NCBI GenBank assembly: GCA_902526175.1
Contig: CABZJY010000006.1
Span: 1 to 64,000 of the forward strand
From: an uncultured Alphaproteobacteria bacterium
GTDB taxonomy: Bacteria; Pseudomonadota; Alphaproteobacteria; Methylaequorales; Methylaequoraceae
Length of the DNA stretch: 64,000 bases
Reading direction: 5' to 3'
In this document: piece by piece, positions 18,565-30,508 of the stretch
How the letters are laid out: every line of letters starts with the position of its first letter
How positions within the stretch are numbered: position 1 is the stretch's first letter
Position numbers and translations under genes: made by a program
Notes under the pieces: generated by a model
The model's input: the letters and a program-made list of their open reading frames with translations, nothing else
Told to the model about the DNA's origin: nothing
The model's database searches: none

Positions 18565-20556
18565 ATGATTGTTAAAGTTCTTCTAACACTTCGAATAAAC
18601 CAACTTTTTTCATATAGAATAAAAAAAAACTCTCTGATAAAAAGAATTAGGATTGGTCAATTAGTAAAGGTAGATTTTAAAAATAAAAAATATTATGGAA
18701 TTATTTTTTCCTTCGATAAAAAGCCTTTCAAAGGAATAAAGTATGTTGAAGAAATTTATTTTGATATAGTTTTAAAAAAAGAATTTCTCGAAGCGCTAAA
18801 TATTTTTTCTAATTATAGTTGTAATACATTTGGTTCGTTACTCAAATTAAGTCTTGCTGGATTTAATAAACGTACTTATTACAAATTAAAAAATAGTATT
18901 CCCAATGCAAGAAAACAAATTAGAGCTATGTGCTCAAAAGATTTAAACCTGGAACAACAAAATGCAGTTAAGGAAATTAAAATAGGTAATTTAAAATCCT
19001 TTAAAACTATTTTATTAGATGGTGTGACAGGTTCAGGAAAAACTCGTGTATATACTAAAATAATTCAAGAAGCATTGGAAAAAAGTTTTCAATGTTTAGT
19101 CTTAGTTCCTGAAATAATTCTTACCAGCCAATGGATTAGTGAATTTAAAGATGAATTTGGTTTTGAACCTGAAATATATCATTCTTCAATAAGTTCAACA
19201 AAAAAGTCTGCGATTTGGATAAATATAGCTTTAGGAGAGTTGAAATTGGTGGTTGGAACAAGATCAGCACTTTTTTTACCATTTAATAATCTTGGCCTCA
19301 TTATTTTAGACGAGGAACATGATTCATCATACAAACAAGAAGATGGCGTAATAATTAACTCAAGAGATTGGGCTGTTTTGTTGGCAAAAAAAAGTAATTG
19401 TAAGATCATTCTTTCGACTGCAACACCATCAATTGAAACTTTATATAATTGCCATATCAAAAAATATACTAAAGTATCTCTTACCAAAAGGTTCAACAAT
19501 ACAAAATTACCAGAAATTGAGATAGTTGATATGAAAAAAAATGCCTTAGATAAAAATAAATGGATTTCTAATCCTCTAAAAGAGGCTTTAAAAACTTGCT
19601 TTAATTCTGGAAAACAAAGTTTATTATTTTTGAATAAAAGGGGTTATGCCCCTGTAGTGATTTGTACTAAATGTGGTTATTCTATTTCATGTCCAAATTG
19701 CGATTTTGCATTAGTTCTTCATAAAAATAAACATATCAATTCAGATCATGTATTAATATGTCACCATTGTAATTATTTAGAAAAATTTAATGAAATTTGT
19801 CCAAAGTGTAAATCAAAAAACTGCTTAACAAATGCTGGTCCTGGTATTGAAAAGATCTATGAAGAAGTGAGTGATTTATTTCCAAGAGAAGAGATATGTT
19901 TGTTATCAAGTGATACCGTGAAAAATAAAAATAACCTTAAAAAAATTATTAATTCTATTCAAAACAAAGAAATTAAAATTATTATTGGTACACAAATTAT
20001 TGCCAAGGGCCATCATTTTCCAAATCTAGAAACAGTAGGAATAATAAATATAGATAATTTAATAAACAGCTTAGATTTTAGGTCATGTGAAAGGGCTTAT
20101 CAATTAATTACACAAGTTGCAGGTAGATCTGGGAGAGAGAGTAGTGCTGGAAGAGTTTTAGTTCAAACATATCATCCTGAAAGCAATATAATTGAAATGT
20201 GTTCTTCGTACCAAAAGGAAAATTTTTATAAATGGGAATTAAAAAAAAGAAAAAAATATAGATTACCGCCGTTTGTAAATTTAATTTCAATTATTATTGA
20301 AAATAATAATCCCAGCATTGCTAAAAAGCACGCTTATGAAACTATTTCATTATTAAAAGTAAATCTGGAATCAAGGGTATTTGGCCCTACTCCGGCTCCG
20401 ATATTTAAATTAAGAAATAAATATAGATATAGAATATTAATAAAATTTGAAAAATCTTCAATTCATAAGCAAGAAATAAGAGAGCGTTTAATGAAAATTA
20501 TTTTTAATAAAGGAACTAAAATAAAAGTTGATGTTGACCCATACAATTTTTTGTAA
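18565..20556 (+). CDS. priA: Primosomal protein N' (replication restart helicase PriA)
   Basis: PriA recognises stalled forks and reloads the replicative helicase. The 663-residue protein has an N-terminal DNA-binding region, Walker A LLDGVTGSGKTRVYTK (near 151-166), the DEAH box in LDEEHDSSYKQEDG, and the zinc-binding cysteines CTKCGYSISCPNC and CHHCNYLEKFNEICPKC. Helicase motifs V-VI appear in IGTQIIAKGHHFPNL and QVAGRSGRESSAGRV. The length is slightly below E. coli PriA (732) but normal for streamlined genomes. It precedes the ATP synthase operon, a frequent alphaproteobacterial order. Confidence 0.95.
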   Translation: MIVKVLLTLRINQLFSYRIKKNSLIKRIRIGQLVKVDFKNKKYYGIIFSFDKKPFKGIKYVEEIYFDIVLKKEFLEALNIFSNYSCNTFGSLLKLSLAGFNKRTYYKLKNSIPNARKQIRAMCSKDLNLEQQNAVKEIKIGNLKSFKTILLDGVTGSGKTRVYTKIIQEALEKSFQCLVLVPEIILTSQWISEFKDEFGFEPEIYHSSISSTKKSAIWINIALGELKLVVGTRSALFLPFNNLGLIILDEEHDSSYKQEDGVIINSRDWAVLLAKKSNCKIILSTATPSIETLYNCHIKKYTKVSLTKRFNNTKLPEIEIVDMKKNALDKNKWISNPLKEALKTCFNSGKQSLLFLNKRGYAPVVICTKCGYSISCPNCDFALVLHKNKHINSDHVLICHHCNYLEKFNEICPKCKSKNCLTNAGPGIEKIYEEVSDLFPREEICLLSSDTVKNKNNLKKIINSIQNKEIKIIIGTQIIAKGHHFPNLETVGIINIDNLINSLDFRSCERAYQLITQVAGRSGRESSAGRVLVQTYHPESNIIEMCSSYQKENFYKWELKKRKKYRLPPFVNLISIIIENNNPSIAKKHAYETISLLKVNLESRVFGPTPAPIFKLRNKYRYRILIKFEKSSIHKQEIRERLMKIIFNKGTKIKVDVDPYNFL

Positions 20557-20630
20557 ACTATTTTTATTTTCAAATATTGAAAATAAAAGTATGTTATGAT
20601 AAAAATCATTTTTCAATTATTGAGGTTAGA

Positions 20631-21191
20631 TTGTCAACAACTCTACTAAATTATAATGAAATATGTGTTAGATATGCACGAGCGCTAATAAAAGTGTTTA
20701 AAAATGCATCTGAACAAGATAAGTGTCTAAAAATGTACAAGAATTTACTAGATCTTAAGAAAAAAAGCGCATCCTTTGAAAGATTTCTACTTAGCCCAAT
20801 GATACCTATAAATAAAAAAATGACTTGTTTAAACAAACTACATTCAAAACTAAAGATTGAAAAGAACCTATTTAATTTTTTATGTATCCTATGCAAACAT
20901 AACAGATTGTTTGCATTAGAAATGATATATTCTAAAGTTAATGATATTATTAAAAAGAAAAATAATACTGTAAGACTTGACATAATAACAACGGAAAAGA
21001 TTGACGAAAAAATTTCTAACAAAATAAAAAAAACTGTCTCTGATTCTATGAAAAAGAATGTTGAAATAAATAATACAATCGACAAAAGCATAATTGGTGG
21101 AATGATTTTAAAAATTGATTCCTACATGATCGACGATTCTATATCCACAAAATTATCAAATTATAAAAACATACCAAAAGGAATAATTTAA
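20631..21191 (+). CDS. atpH: F1 ATP synthase delta subunit
   Basis: The delta subunit ties F1 to the b-subunit stalk. The ORF track extends to a TTG at 20577, but a second TTG at 20631 is preceded by GAGG at 20622-20625 with 5-base spacing, and it gives a 186-residue protein, the normal size. I therefore choose 20631. The segment [19 protein letters not shown] begins the helical N-terminal domain, and [19 protein letters not shown] near the end is the delta-subunit signature. The stop overlaps the atpA ATG by one base. Confidence 0.9.
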   Translation: MSTTLLNYNEICVRYARALIKVFKNASEQDKCLKMYKNLLDLKKKSASFERFLLSPMIPINKKMTCLNKLHSKLKIEKNLFNFLCILCKHNRLFALEMIYSKVNDIIKKKNNTVRLDIITTEKIDEKISNKIKKTVSDSMKKNVEINNTIDKSIIGGMILKIDSYMIDDSISTKLSNYKNIPKGII

Positions 21192-22732
21192 TGACAATTG
21201 ATGCATCAGAAATTTCAGAAATACTCAAAAAAGAAATATCAGAGTTTGATAGTGAAACCAAGGTTACAGAAGTTGGTACTGTTCTAACGGTTGGAGACGG
21301 TATCGCTAGAGTTTATGGGTTAGATAATGTAAAAGCCGGTGAAATGGTTGAGTTTCCTGGTAAAATCAAAGGGATGGCCTTAAATCTTGAAGAAGATAAT
21401 GTTGGTATTGTTATTTTTGGAAATGATAGAGAAATTAAAGAAGGTGATATAGTAAAAAGGACTGGTCAAATTGTTGAAGTACCTGTTGGCAAAGGTCTTT
21501 TGGGAAGAGTTGTAGACGGTCTTGGAGACCCAATCGATGGAAAGGGTCCTTTAAAAAATGTTAAAAAACAAAGAGTTGAAATAAAAGCTCCTGGTATAAT
21601 GCCAAGAAAGTCTGTACATGAACCAATGCAAACTGGCATCAAAGCGATTGATAGTTTAATACCGATCGGACGTGGGCAGAGAGAGCTAATTATTGGTGAT
21701 AGACAGACAGGTAAAACAGCAGTCATAGTTGATACAATTATCAATCAAAAAAAAATAAATTCTGGAAAAGACGAATCTAAAAAACTTTATTGCATATATG
21801 TGTCAATTGGACAAAAGAGATCAACTGTTGCACAAATAGTAAAAACGCTTGAAGATTACGATGCGCTTGATTATTCAATTGTAGTTGCCGCGACTGCATC
21901 TGATCCAGCGCCACTTCAGTTTCTTGCACCTTATACGGGGTGTGCCATGGGTGAGTTTTTTAGAGATAACTCGATGCATGGTGTAATTTTTTATGATGAT
22001 CTATCAAAACAAGCCGTGGCTTATAGGCAAATGTCTTTGTTGCTTAGACGTCCTCCTGGAAGAGAAGCATATCCTGGTGATGTATTTTATATTCATTCAA
22101 GGCTTCTTGAGCGTGCTGCAAAGATGAGTGACAAAGAAGGTGGAGGTTCTCTGACTGCTCTTCCTGTCATAGAAACACAAGCTGGAGATGTTTCGGCTTA
22201 TATCCCTACTAATGTAATCTCAATAACAGATGGACAAATTTTTTTAGAAACTGAATTATTTTTTAAAGGTATTCGACCCGCTGTTAATGTTGGTCTTTCT
22301 GTAAGTAGAGTAGGTTCTGCGGCTCAAATCAAAGCAATGAAGCAGGTTTCTGGTTCAATAAAATTGGATTTGGCGCAATTTAGAGAAATGGAAGCTTTTT
22401 CGCAATTTGCATCAGATCTTGACCAATCAACCAGAAAACTTCTTGAAAGAGGAAGAAGACTTACTGAAATATTGAAACAATCTCAATATTCACCCTTAAG
22501 TGTTGAACAACAGGTAATTGTAATTTTTGCAGGAGTAAATGGTTATTTAGATGAAATTGATTTGAAAGATATAACAAAATTTGAAAGTGATCTGTTAAAT
22601 TCTTTAAAAACCGAAGGAAAAGAATTACTAGGTTCAATAGAAAAAGAGCAAACAATTTCTGATAAATTAAAACCAAGAATTGAAAATTTTATTTCAAATA
22701 TTTCTCAAAAATATAAAAAAGAAAGTATTTAA
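21191..22732 (+). CDS. atpA: F1 ATP synthase alpha subunit
   Basis: The alpha subunit forms the F1 hexamer with beta and carries non-catalytic nucleotide sites. The 513-residue protein has Walker [11 protein letters not shown] near 169-178, the interface sequence [26 protein letters not shown] and [17 protein letters not shown]. All features match proteobacterial AtpA. It overlaps atpH by a single base and is followed by atpG with no gap. Confidence 0.99.
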   Translation: MTIDASEISEILKKEISEFDSETKVTEVGTVLTVGDGIARVYGLDNVKAGEMVEFPGKIKGMALNLEEDNVGIVIFGNDREIKEGDIVKRTGQIVEVPVGKGLLGRVVDGLGDPIDGKGPLKNVKKQRVEIKAPGIMPRKSVHEPMQTGIKAIDSLIPIGRGQRELIIGDRQTGKTAVIVDTIINQKKINSGKDESKKLYCIYVSIGQKRSTVAQIVKTLEDYDALDYSIVVAATASDPAPLQFLAPYTGCAMGEFFRDNSMHGVIFYDDLSKQAVAYRQMSLLLRRPPGREAYPGDVFYIHSRLLERAAKMSDKEGGGSLTALPVIETQAGDVSAYIPTNVISITDGQIFLETELFFKGIRPAVNVGLSVSRVGSAAQIKAMKQVSGSIKLDLAQFREMEAFSQFASDLDQSTRKLLERGRRLTEILKQSQYSPLSVEQQVIVIFAGVNGYLDEIDLKDITKFESDLLNSLKTEGKELLGSIEKEQTISDKLKPRIENFISNISQKYKKESI

Positions 22733-25041
<2,309 letters not shown>

Positions 25042-25413
25042 ATGTTAACAGATATCATCACTCCAAAATCCATAGTATTTTCAGATGATTTAGATTTCTT
25101 AATCGTTCCTGGTACTGAAGGTGATATTGGTGTACTTGATAATCACTCACATCTGATTACTAGTATTAGACCTGGACTAGTTTATGGGTATAAAAATGAA
25201 AAAATTTTAAAAAGATATTACCTTAATGAAGGTATTTTTGAGTTTTCAAATAACTCGGCTACTTTACTTACAGAATTCGCTGAAGAAGTTGAAAAAATTG
25301 ACCATAATGAATTAAATAAACAAATTTCCGAAGCACAAAAGAATAATGATCAGCATAAATTAATAGAACTAAAAACCAAAAAAGATTCTATTGAAAATCA
25401 GTTTTACTTTTAA
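25042..25413 (+). CDS. atpC: F1 ATP synthase epsilon subunit
   Basis: The epsilon subunit forms the rotor base and regulates ATPase activity. The 123-residue protein shows the N-terminal beta-sandwich motif FLIVPGTEGDIGVLDNHSHLI (19-39), with RPGL next, and a short C-terminal helical part. The length is slightly below the average of about 130-135 residues. It starts directly after atpD and ends the operon; F0 genes are absent here, as is normal for alphaproteobacteria, which keep F0 at another locus. Confidence 0.95.
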   Translation: MLTDIITPKSIVFSDDLDFLIVPGTEGDIGVLDNHSHLITSIRPGLVYGYKNEKILKRYYLNEGIFEFSNNSATLLTEFAEEVEKIDHNELNKQISEAQKNNDQHKLIELKTKKDSIENQFYF

Positions 25414-25422
25414 ATATTAAGA

Positions 25423-25884
25423 TCATAAGTAATATTCCTTAAATTCGTCGAGAATTTCTATGTACATTTTCTTTTTGAATGGAATTACAACGTCAATTAC
25501 ACTTCTAGGATCTATCCATTTCCATGTTGAAAATTCAGGTTTAAAAAGATTCAAATTAATGTCTGAATCTATTCCTTGAAAACTACAAGCAAACCATCTT
25601 TGACTTTGGCCAACATATTCCCCATCCCATAAATTTTTCGAAATTTGTTTTGGAATCTTATATTTTAAAAGTTTTTTTGTTTTTGCAATAATTTTTATTT
25701 TATTAGTTCCTATTTCTTCCTTGAGTTCTCTTAGCATTGCATCAATTTCAGTTTCTGGACCATCAATACCACCCTGAGGCATTTGCCAATATTTATTGGA
25801 ATCAAGTCGCCGACCAACCCAAAGTTTCTTATCTTGGTTTATCAAAAAGACACCAATACCGTTTCTGTAATTAGTATCAGTCAC
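25423..25884 (-). CDS. rppH: RNA pyrophosphohydrolase RppH (Nudix)
   Basis: RppH removes pyrophosphate from the 5' end of mRNAs to trigger decay, and related enzymes cleave dinucleoside polyphosphates. The 153-residue protein has a canonical Nudix box, GGIDGPETEIDAMLRELKEE followed by IG, near 38-59, preceded by the family's WVGRRLDSNKYWQMPQGG. RYFACS-like WFACSFQG and FKPEFSTWKWID are also RppH-like. It is the last gene of a 12-gene minus-strand run and overlaps ctpA by one base. Confidence 0.93.
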   Translation of the reverse strand: MTDTNYRNGIGVFLINQDKKLWVGRRLDSNKYWQMPQGGIDGPETEIDAMLRELKEEIGTNKIKIIAKTKKLLKYKIPKQISKNLWDGEYVGQSQRWFACSFQGIDSDINLNLFKPEFSTWKWIDPRSVIDVVIPFKKKMYIEILDEFKEYYL

Positions 25885-27167
25885 TACTCCACAATAGACT
25901 GATTATTAAGTATATTTAAAGCTAAAATTAGGTCTAATGCTCTGGTAAGTTGATAATCTACAGTCTCATTATTTTGATCTTCACTTATATTTTTAGTATT
26001 TTTTTCTTTTGAATCGTTTTGATCATTTTCCATAGCGCCTCTAAGATCAGATTCTTTTCTGCTCTGAGTATCTTGGATTGGCTTGACTTCAGATTGTTCA
26101 ACCAAAATATCTGGATCTATTCCTGTCTTTTGAATTGACTTACCAGATGGAGTATAATATCTGGCTGTTGTTAATTTAATAGCGACATTTTCACCAGATG
26201 GTAATATAGTTTGAACTGAACCTTTTCCAAAAGATTTTGTACCCATGATAATTGCTCTTTTATGGTCCTGAAGTGCTCCAGCAACGATTTCGGATGCTGA
26301 AGCACTACCTTGATTAATTAATACTACAAGAGGTAGACCATTTATAAGATCGTTTTTTACAGCATTATATCTACTTCCATCACTTTTTTTTCTACCTCTT
26401 GTTGAAACAATTTCACCCCTTGCAAGAAAAATATCAGTAACGTTTACAGCCTGATCTAATAATCCGCCAGGATTATTTCTAAGATCAAGAACATAACCAA
26501 TAATCTCGTTTTTCTTTTTTTCTTTCATTTGTTTTATTGCTTTTTTAATTTCTTCATCAACTTTTTGATTGAAAGATGAAACTCTTAAGTATCCAATATT
26601 GTCTTCTAGCCTATATTTAACTGATTTAAGCTCAATAATAGCCCTTACTATATTAATTTTGAGTGATTCATCCCTTCTTTTGATGGTTAAACTAATTTTT
26701 GACCCTACTTTTCCCCTCATCAATGTTACTGCTTCTGATAGAGACAAACCCATTACAGCTTCTCCATCAATATGAGTTATAAGATCACCAGATTTAATTC
26801 CTGCTCTATCAGCAGGCGTATCATCAATTGGAGATATAACTTTAACTAAACCATTTTCTAAAGTAACTTCAATTCCCAGACCACCAAATTCTCCTTTGGT
26901 TTGAATTTTCAATTCATTTAAATCATCAGTATTGAGAAAAGTTGAGTGTGGATCTAGAGAATTAAGCATACCCTGAATTGCAGACTCTATAAGATCTTTC
27001 ACCTCAACTTCTTCTACATAATTATTTTTTATTTTTTCAAATGCCTCACCAAAAAGATTTAGATGTTTATAGACATCCTTTTTCTCGTCTGCAAAAGCTA
27101 GAGTTGGAAAAATAATTAAAAAACTGAGCAATTTAAAAAACATATTTTGATTATGCAGTAATTTCAT
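25884..27167 (-). CDS. ctpA: Carboxy-terminal processing serine protease (S41)
   Basis: S41 proteases trim or degrade periplasmic proteins. The 427-residue product has an N-terminal signal peptide ending near FPTLAFA (about residue 26), a PDZ domain with GGLGIEV and IDDTPADRAGIKSGDLI, and the catalytic Ser/Lys pair in GSASASEIVAGAL and GTKSFGKGSV. A low-complexity acidic/polar tail follows. It is cotranscribed with the EnvC-like gene, the common proteobacterial pairing that links the protease to cell-wall hydrolase control. Start at the first Met or at M9 is undecided. Confidence 0.94.
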   Translation of the reverse strand: MKLLHNQNMFFKLLSFLIIFPTLAFADEKKDVYKHLNLFGEAFEKIKNNYVEEVEVKDLIESAIQGMLNSLDPHSTFLNTDDLNELKIQTKGEFGGLGIEVTLENGLVKVISPIDDTPADRAGIKSGDLITHIDGEAVMGLSLSEAVTLMRGKVGSKISLTIKRRDESLKINIVRAIIELKSVKYRLEDNIGYLRVSSFNQKVDEEIKKAIKQMKEKKKNEIIGYVLDLRNNPGGLLDQAVNVTDIFLARGEIVSTRGRKKSDGSRYNAVKNDLINGLPLVVLINQGSASASEIVAGALQDHKRAIIMGTKSFGKGSVQTILPSGENVAIKLTTARYYTPSGKSIQKTGIDPDILVEQSEVKPIQDTQSRKESDLRGAMENDQNDSKEKNTKNISEDQNNETVDYQLTRALDLILALNILNNQSIVE

Positions 27168-28186
27168 AAAATCTCAACTTCTCTTTTCGGATCAATAACC
27201 TTTCCTTTATATCTTAATTCAAAATAGACTCTTTTTTTAGTTTTAGCACTTTTCTTTAGGTTATTTTTTGCAATTGGCTCTCCAATTAATACTTTGTTAC
27301 CTGTAATTGTGATTAACTCATCCATACCTGATAAAATGCAATGGTAGCCCTTTTCATTTACAATTATCACAAGCTTGCCATAACTCCTAAAATTCCCAGC
27401 ATATTTTACAATACCTTGAATTGGAGAGATTACATATGAATTTGTTCTTGGTTCAAATATAATCCCATTTTTAGTTAAGTAATTATTTGATTCACCAAAT
27501 TCCTCAACTACTTTACCGTTTACAGGTAGACGTATTTTTTGTTTGCTCTTATTTACTTTTTTATATCTTTTATACTTAGTTTCATTTATTAAGTCATTAA
27601 TATTGTTGGCTTTTTTGCTTATTTCTTTTTGTATTTTTGAATATTTTTTTTTTTGGTTTTTCTTTTGTAAACTGTTTTTCTTTTTAATTTGACCAGTTAA
27701 TGTTTTTTGGAATAACAACAAATTTTCTTTTTCAGAATTTAATTTTTTTTTTTGCTTTAGTATATTTGACTCAACATTTTCATACTCTGTAAAATTAGTG
27801 AAAAACATATTTATGTCCTTCTTGAGAATTTGGAGAGTCTCATTTTTAATAATTTGTTGAGTAACAAAATTGGGTTTTTGTAAAATAAGCGGATAAAGAA
27901 ATTTTACACTCTTTCTCTCAATTTCGTTCTTTTTTAAGAAAATGATACTCTCTGCTATATCCTCTTTATTTTTAATTTTTTTTTTTAAAATGGCTTGCTT
28001 TTGTTTTCCAATCAAGATTTTTAAATTTATAGATTTAATTTCAGCTTCCTTATCCAATAGTTGATTATGGATAGTAACAATTTTTTCCTGCAATCTTAAG
28101 ATCTCTGTAAGTTCTTTTTCTTTAGAACTAACTAGTGTAAAACCCAAAATTAAAATTATTCCAATTAAAAAAAAAAAACTTTTCAT
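27164..28186 (-). CDS. envC: EnvC-like murein hydrolase activator with degenerate LytM domain
   Basis: The 340-residue protein has a signal peptide or anchor at residues 1-20, a long Lys/Glu-rich coiled coil (about 22-210) and a C-terminal LytM (M23) fold beginning RLPVNGKVVEEFGE. The usual zinc ligands are absent: the first histidine/aspartate motif reads KNGIIF and the HLHFE position reads VYFELR. Such degenerate LytM proteins act as amidase activators rather than peptidases, as EnvC does downstream of FtsEX in enteric bacteria. FtsEX is encoded elsewhere in this window. It overlaps gpmI and ctpA by 4 bases each. Confidence 0.82.
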   Translation of the reverse strand: MKSFFFLIGIILILGFTLVSSKEKELTEILRLQEKIVTIHNQLLDKEAEIKSINLKILIGKQKQAILKKKIKNKEDIAESIIFLKKNEIERKSVKFLYPLILQKPNFVTQQIIKNETLQILKKDINMFFTNFTEYENVESNILKQKKKLNSEKENLLLFQKTLTGQIKKKNSLQKKNQKKKYSKIQKEISKKANNINDLINETKYKRYKKVNKSKQKIRLPVNGKVVEEFGESNNYLTKNGIIFEPRTNSYVISPIQGIVKYAGNFRSYGKLVIIVNEKGYHCILSGMDELITITGNKVLIGEPIAKNNLKKSAKTKKRVYFELRYKGKVIDPKREVEIL

Positions 28187-29709
28187 TTAATTATTCTTGA
28201 TTGACCAGTCATATCTAGAGGCTTATTAATCTTCATAAGATCTAATACTGTTGGGGCTATATCTGCTAAGATACCTTTATTTAAATTAAGGCCTTGTTTA
28301 CAGACAATCAAAGGTACTGGATTAAGTGAGTGGGTTGTGCATATTGAATTATTTTCTTTATCAAACATTAAATCAGCATTTCCATGATCGGCTGTCACTA
28401 CTAAAGTGTAATTAAATTCGTTACATAATTTATGAATTTTACCAAGGCATTTGTCAACTGCCTCAACAGCTTTAATAGTTGCATCAAGATTCCCAGTGTG
28501 ACCAACCATGTCTGGGTTTGCAAAATTTAAAAGTATAAATTCATAGTGTTTTTTTTGTATTAAGGTTGAAACTTTTTCAGTTAACTTATAACACGACATT
28601 TCAGGTATTAAATCATAAGTTTTTACTCGAGGGGATGGAATCACAATTCTATCTTCTCTATCATATTTTTCTTCTGCTCCTCCATTAAAAAAATATGTTA
28701 CATGAGCATATTTTTCGGTTTCGGCAATTCTTAACTGATTTAATCCATGCTCAGAAATTATTTTACCCAAGGTATTCGAAACCAGAGTAGATCCAAAAAC
28801 AGAATCTAAAATTTTGTCTAATCTCTTCGAATACTGGATTAATCCCAATTGTTCTGAAAGTTCAACTTTTTTTTCCCTTTCAAATATGGAAAAATCTGCA
28901 TCACATAATGCCGTTAAAAACTGTCTGACTCTGTCAGCTCTAAAGTTTGTAATTATAAAGCCGTCATTTTTTTCAAACCCTTTATATTCTTCAGAAATAC
29001 AAGGCGGTAAAAACTCATCCGTAAGAGATTCGTCGTAGCTTTTTTCAATCATTTTTAACGGATTGCTATACTCTCTCACACATTTTCCTTCAACAATAGC
29101 TCTGTAAGCTATCTCTGTTCTATCCCATCTATTATCTCTATCCATACAGTAATATCTTCCTGAAATACTTGAAATACTTGCATTATTGATATTTTCGATA
29201 ATTTCCGTCAGGTTTTTAAGATGATTTTTCCCATCCGTTGGGGGAGCATCTCTTCCATCAGTAATACAATGAATAAAAATTTCATTTGAATCAGAATTTA
29301 GAATTTTTAGTATTTCTACTAAATGATCAATGTGTCCGTGCACACCTCCATCAGATACAAGACCAACAATGTGTATCCTTTTGCAATTATTTTTTAAATT
29401 TTGAAGTTTTTTATTTTTTTTTAAATCTCCTGACATGATTGATTTATTTATTCTTATTAAATCCTGATCGACTATTCTTCCTGCACCAATATTTAGATGG
29501 CCGACCTCTGAATTACCAAATTGTTTTTTTGGTAATCCTACTTCGTTTTCAGAAGCAACAAGCAGTGTGTTCGGGTATTCCTCAACCATTTGATCATAAT
29601 TGGGAGTATTTCCCCTAATAATTGCACTATAATTATGATAATTCTGAGCAACACCCCACCCATCAAGCACACATAAAAATACCCTGTTTTGAGAAACATT
29701 ATTTTTCAT
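28183..29709 (-). CDS. gpmI: 2,3-bisphosphoglycerate-independent phosphoglycerate mutase
   Basis: GpmI interconverts 3- and 2-phosphoglycerate using two Mn2+ ions and a phosphoserine intermediate. The 508-residue protein starts with the metal site VLDGWG, and S67 in QFGNSEVGHLNIGAGR is the phosphorylated serine. DGRDAPP, RADRVRQF and TADHGNAD are the remaining metal/substrate motifs. It overlaps rlmH by 11 bases upstream and envC by 4 bases downstream, placing a glycolytic enzyme inside the translation/envelope operon. Confidence 0.97.
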   Translation of the reverse strand: MKNNVSQNRVFLCVLDGWGVAQNYHNYSAIIRGNTPNYDQMVEEYPNTLLVASENEVGLPKKQFGNSEVGHLNIGAGRIVDQDLIRINKSIMSGDLKKNKKLQNLKNNCKRIHIVGLVSDGGVHGHIDHLVEILKILNSDSNEIFIHCITDGRDAPPTDGKNHLKNLTEIIENINNASISSISGRYYCMDRDNRWDRTEIAYRAIVEGKCVREYSNPLKMIEKSYDESLTDEFLPPCISEEYKGFEKNDGFIITNFRADRVRQFLTALCDADFSIFEREKKVELSEQLGLIQYSKRLDKILDSVFGSTLVSNTLGKIISEHGLNQLRIAETEKYAHVTYFFNGGAEEKYDREDRIVIPSPRVKTYDLIPEMSCYKLTEKVSTLIQKKHYEFILLNFANPDMVGHTGNLDATIKAVEAVDKCLGKIHKLCNEFNYTLVVTADHGNADLMFDKENNSICTTHSLNPVPLIVCKQGLNLNKGILADIAPTVLDLMKINKPLDMTGQSRIIK

Positions 29710-30151
29710 ACGGATGTCCGTTTATTTTACAAATTGATCTATAGATTTGTTCTATTAGCATTACACGAATAAGCTGATGCGACCAAATAAGCTCTCCAAA
29801 TGAAAATTTATCATATTTGTTAAGCATTTTATAATGTAGTCCATAAGCACCACCTATTACAAAACAAATCTCGCTATGTCCGTCATTAATTTTTTCTAAA
29901 ACAAAGTTGGATAATTGTTTATCAGATATTTTCTTACCAATTGAATCAAGTAAAATAACCACTTGAGTATCTTTTAAATGATTGACTATTTTTTTCGCTT
30001 CAGACTCAATTTTTTTATTTTTTGATACTTTCTCAGTTTTAATTTCAATTATTTCTATTTTGTTGGGTAATCTTTTTTTATACTCTTCAATTATTTTTAG
30101 ATATGGTGAATAGCTTTGTATTTTTCCTACACAAATCAACTTAAATTTCAT
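29699..30151 (-). CDS. rlmH: 23S rRNA pseudouridine-1915 N3-methyltransferase RlmH
   Basis: RlmH is a small SPOUT methyltransferase that modifies helix 69 of 23S rRNA in complete 70S ribosomes. The 150-residue length is standard. The knot motif FVIGGAYGLHYKMLNKYD (near 96-113) and the C-terminal SHQLIRVMLIEQIYRSICKINGHPY are diagnostic. It follows rsfS by 3 bases, the conserved rsfS-rlmH pair. Confidence 0.95.
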   Translation of the reverse strand: MKFKLICVGKIQSYSPYLKIIEEYKKRLPNKIEIIEIKTEKVSKNKKIESEAKKIVNHLKDTQVVILLDSIGKKISDKQLSNFVLEKINDGHSEICFVIGGAYGLHYKMLNKYDKFSFGELIWSHQLIRVMLIEQIYRSICKINGHPYEK

Positions 30152-30154
30152 GCC

Positions 30155-30508
30155 CTATCCAAAACTTTTTTTTTCATTTGGACTATGCTCTGACCAGATT
30201 TTTTCAAGATTATAATGTTCTCTTATTTCTGGCTTAAATACATGTAAAACAATATCTCCAAAGTCAACCAAAGCCCAATCAGCAAGTGGTAATCCTTCTA
30301 CTGAAATAACATTTTTTTTTAATTCTTTAGATATTTTACCAACAATCGAATTTACGTGTCTAGATGAAGTTCCTTCACTAATAATTAAATAATCTGTAAA
30401 TGAACTCTTCTTTTTTAAATCTAGAATTTTTATTTTTTTTGCCTTCATTTCTTCAAGTAATCGCAAAATCGTAGATTTTAATACTTTGGGATTGGTTAAT
30501 TTACTCAT
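30155..30508 (-). CDS. rsfS: Ribosome silencing factor RsfS
   Basis: RsfS binds L14 and blocks subunit joining when nutrients are scarce. The 117-residue protein contains the family signature FTDYLIISEGTSSRHVNSI (37-55), plus GLPLADWALVDFGDIVLHVF near 78-97. It overlaps the nadD stop/start region by one base, and nadD-rsfS-rlmH is a conserved proteobacterial arrangement. Confidence 0.95.
   Translation of the reverse strand: MSKLTNPKVLKSTILRLLEEMKAKKIKILDLKKKSSFTDYLIISEGTSSRHVNSIVGKISKELKKNVISVEGLPLADWALVDFGDIVLHVFKPEIREHYNLEKIWSEHSPNEKKSFG

Noticed and set aside
25384-25440. Terminator between convergent atpC and rppH
   Set aside because: Only short AATATT motifs are present; no G+C-containing stem and no T-run on either strand.
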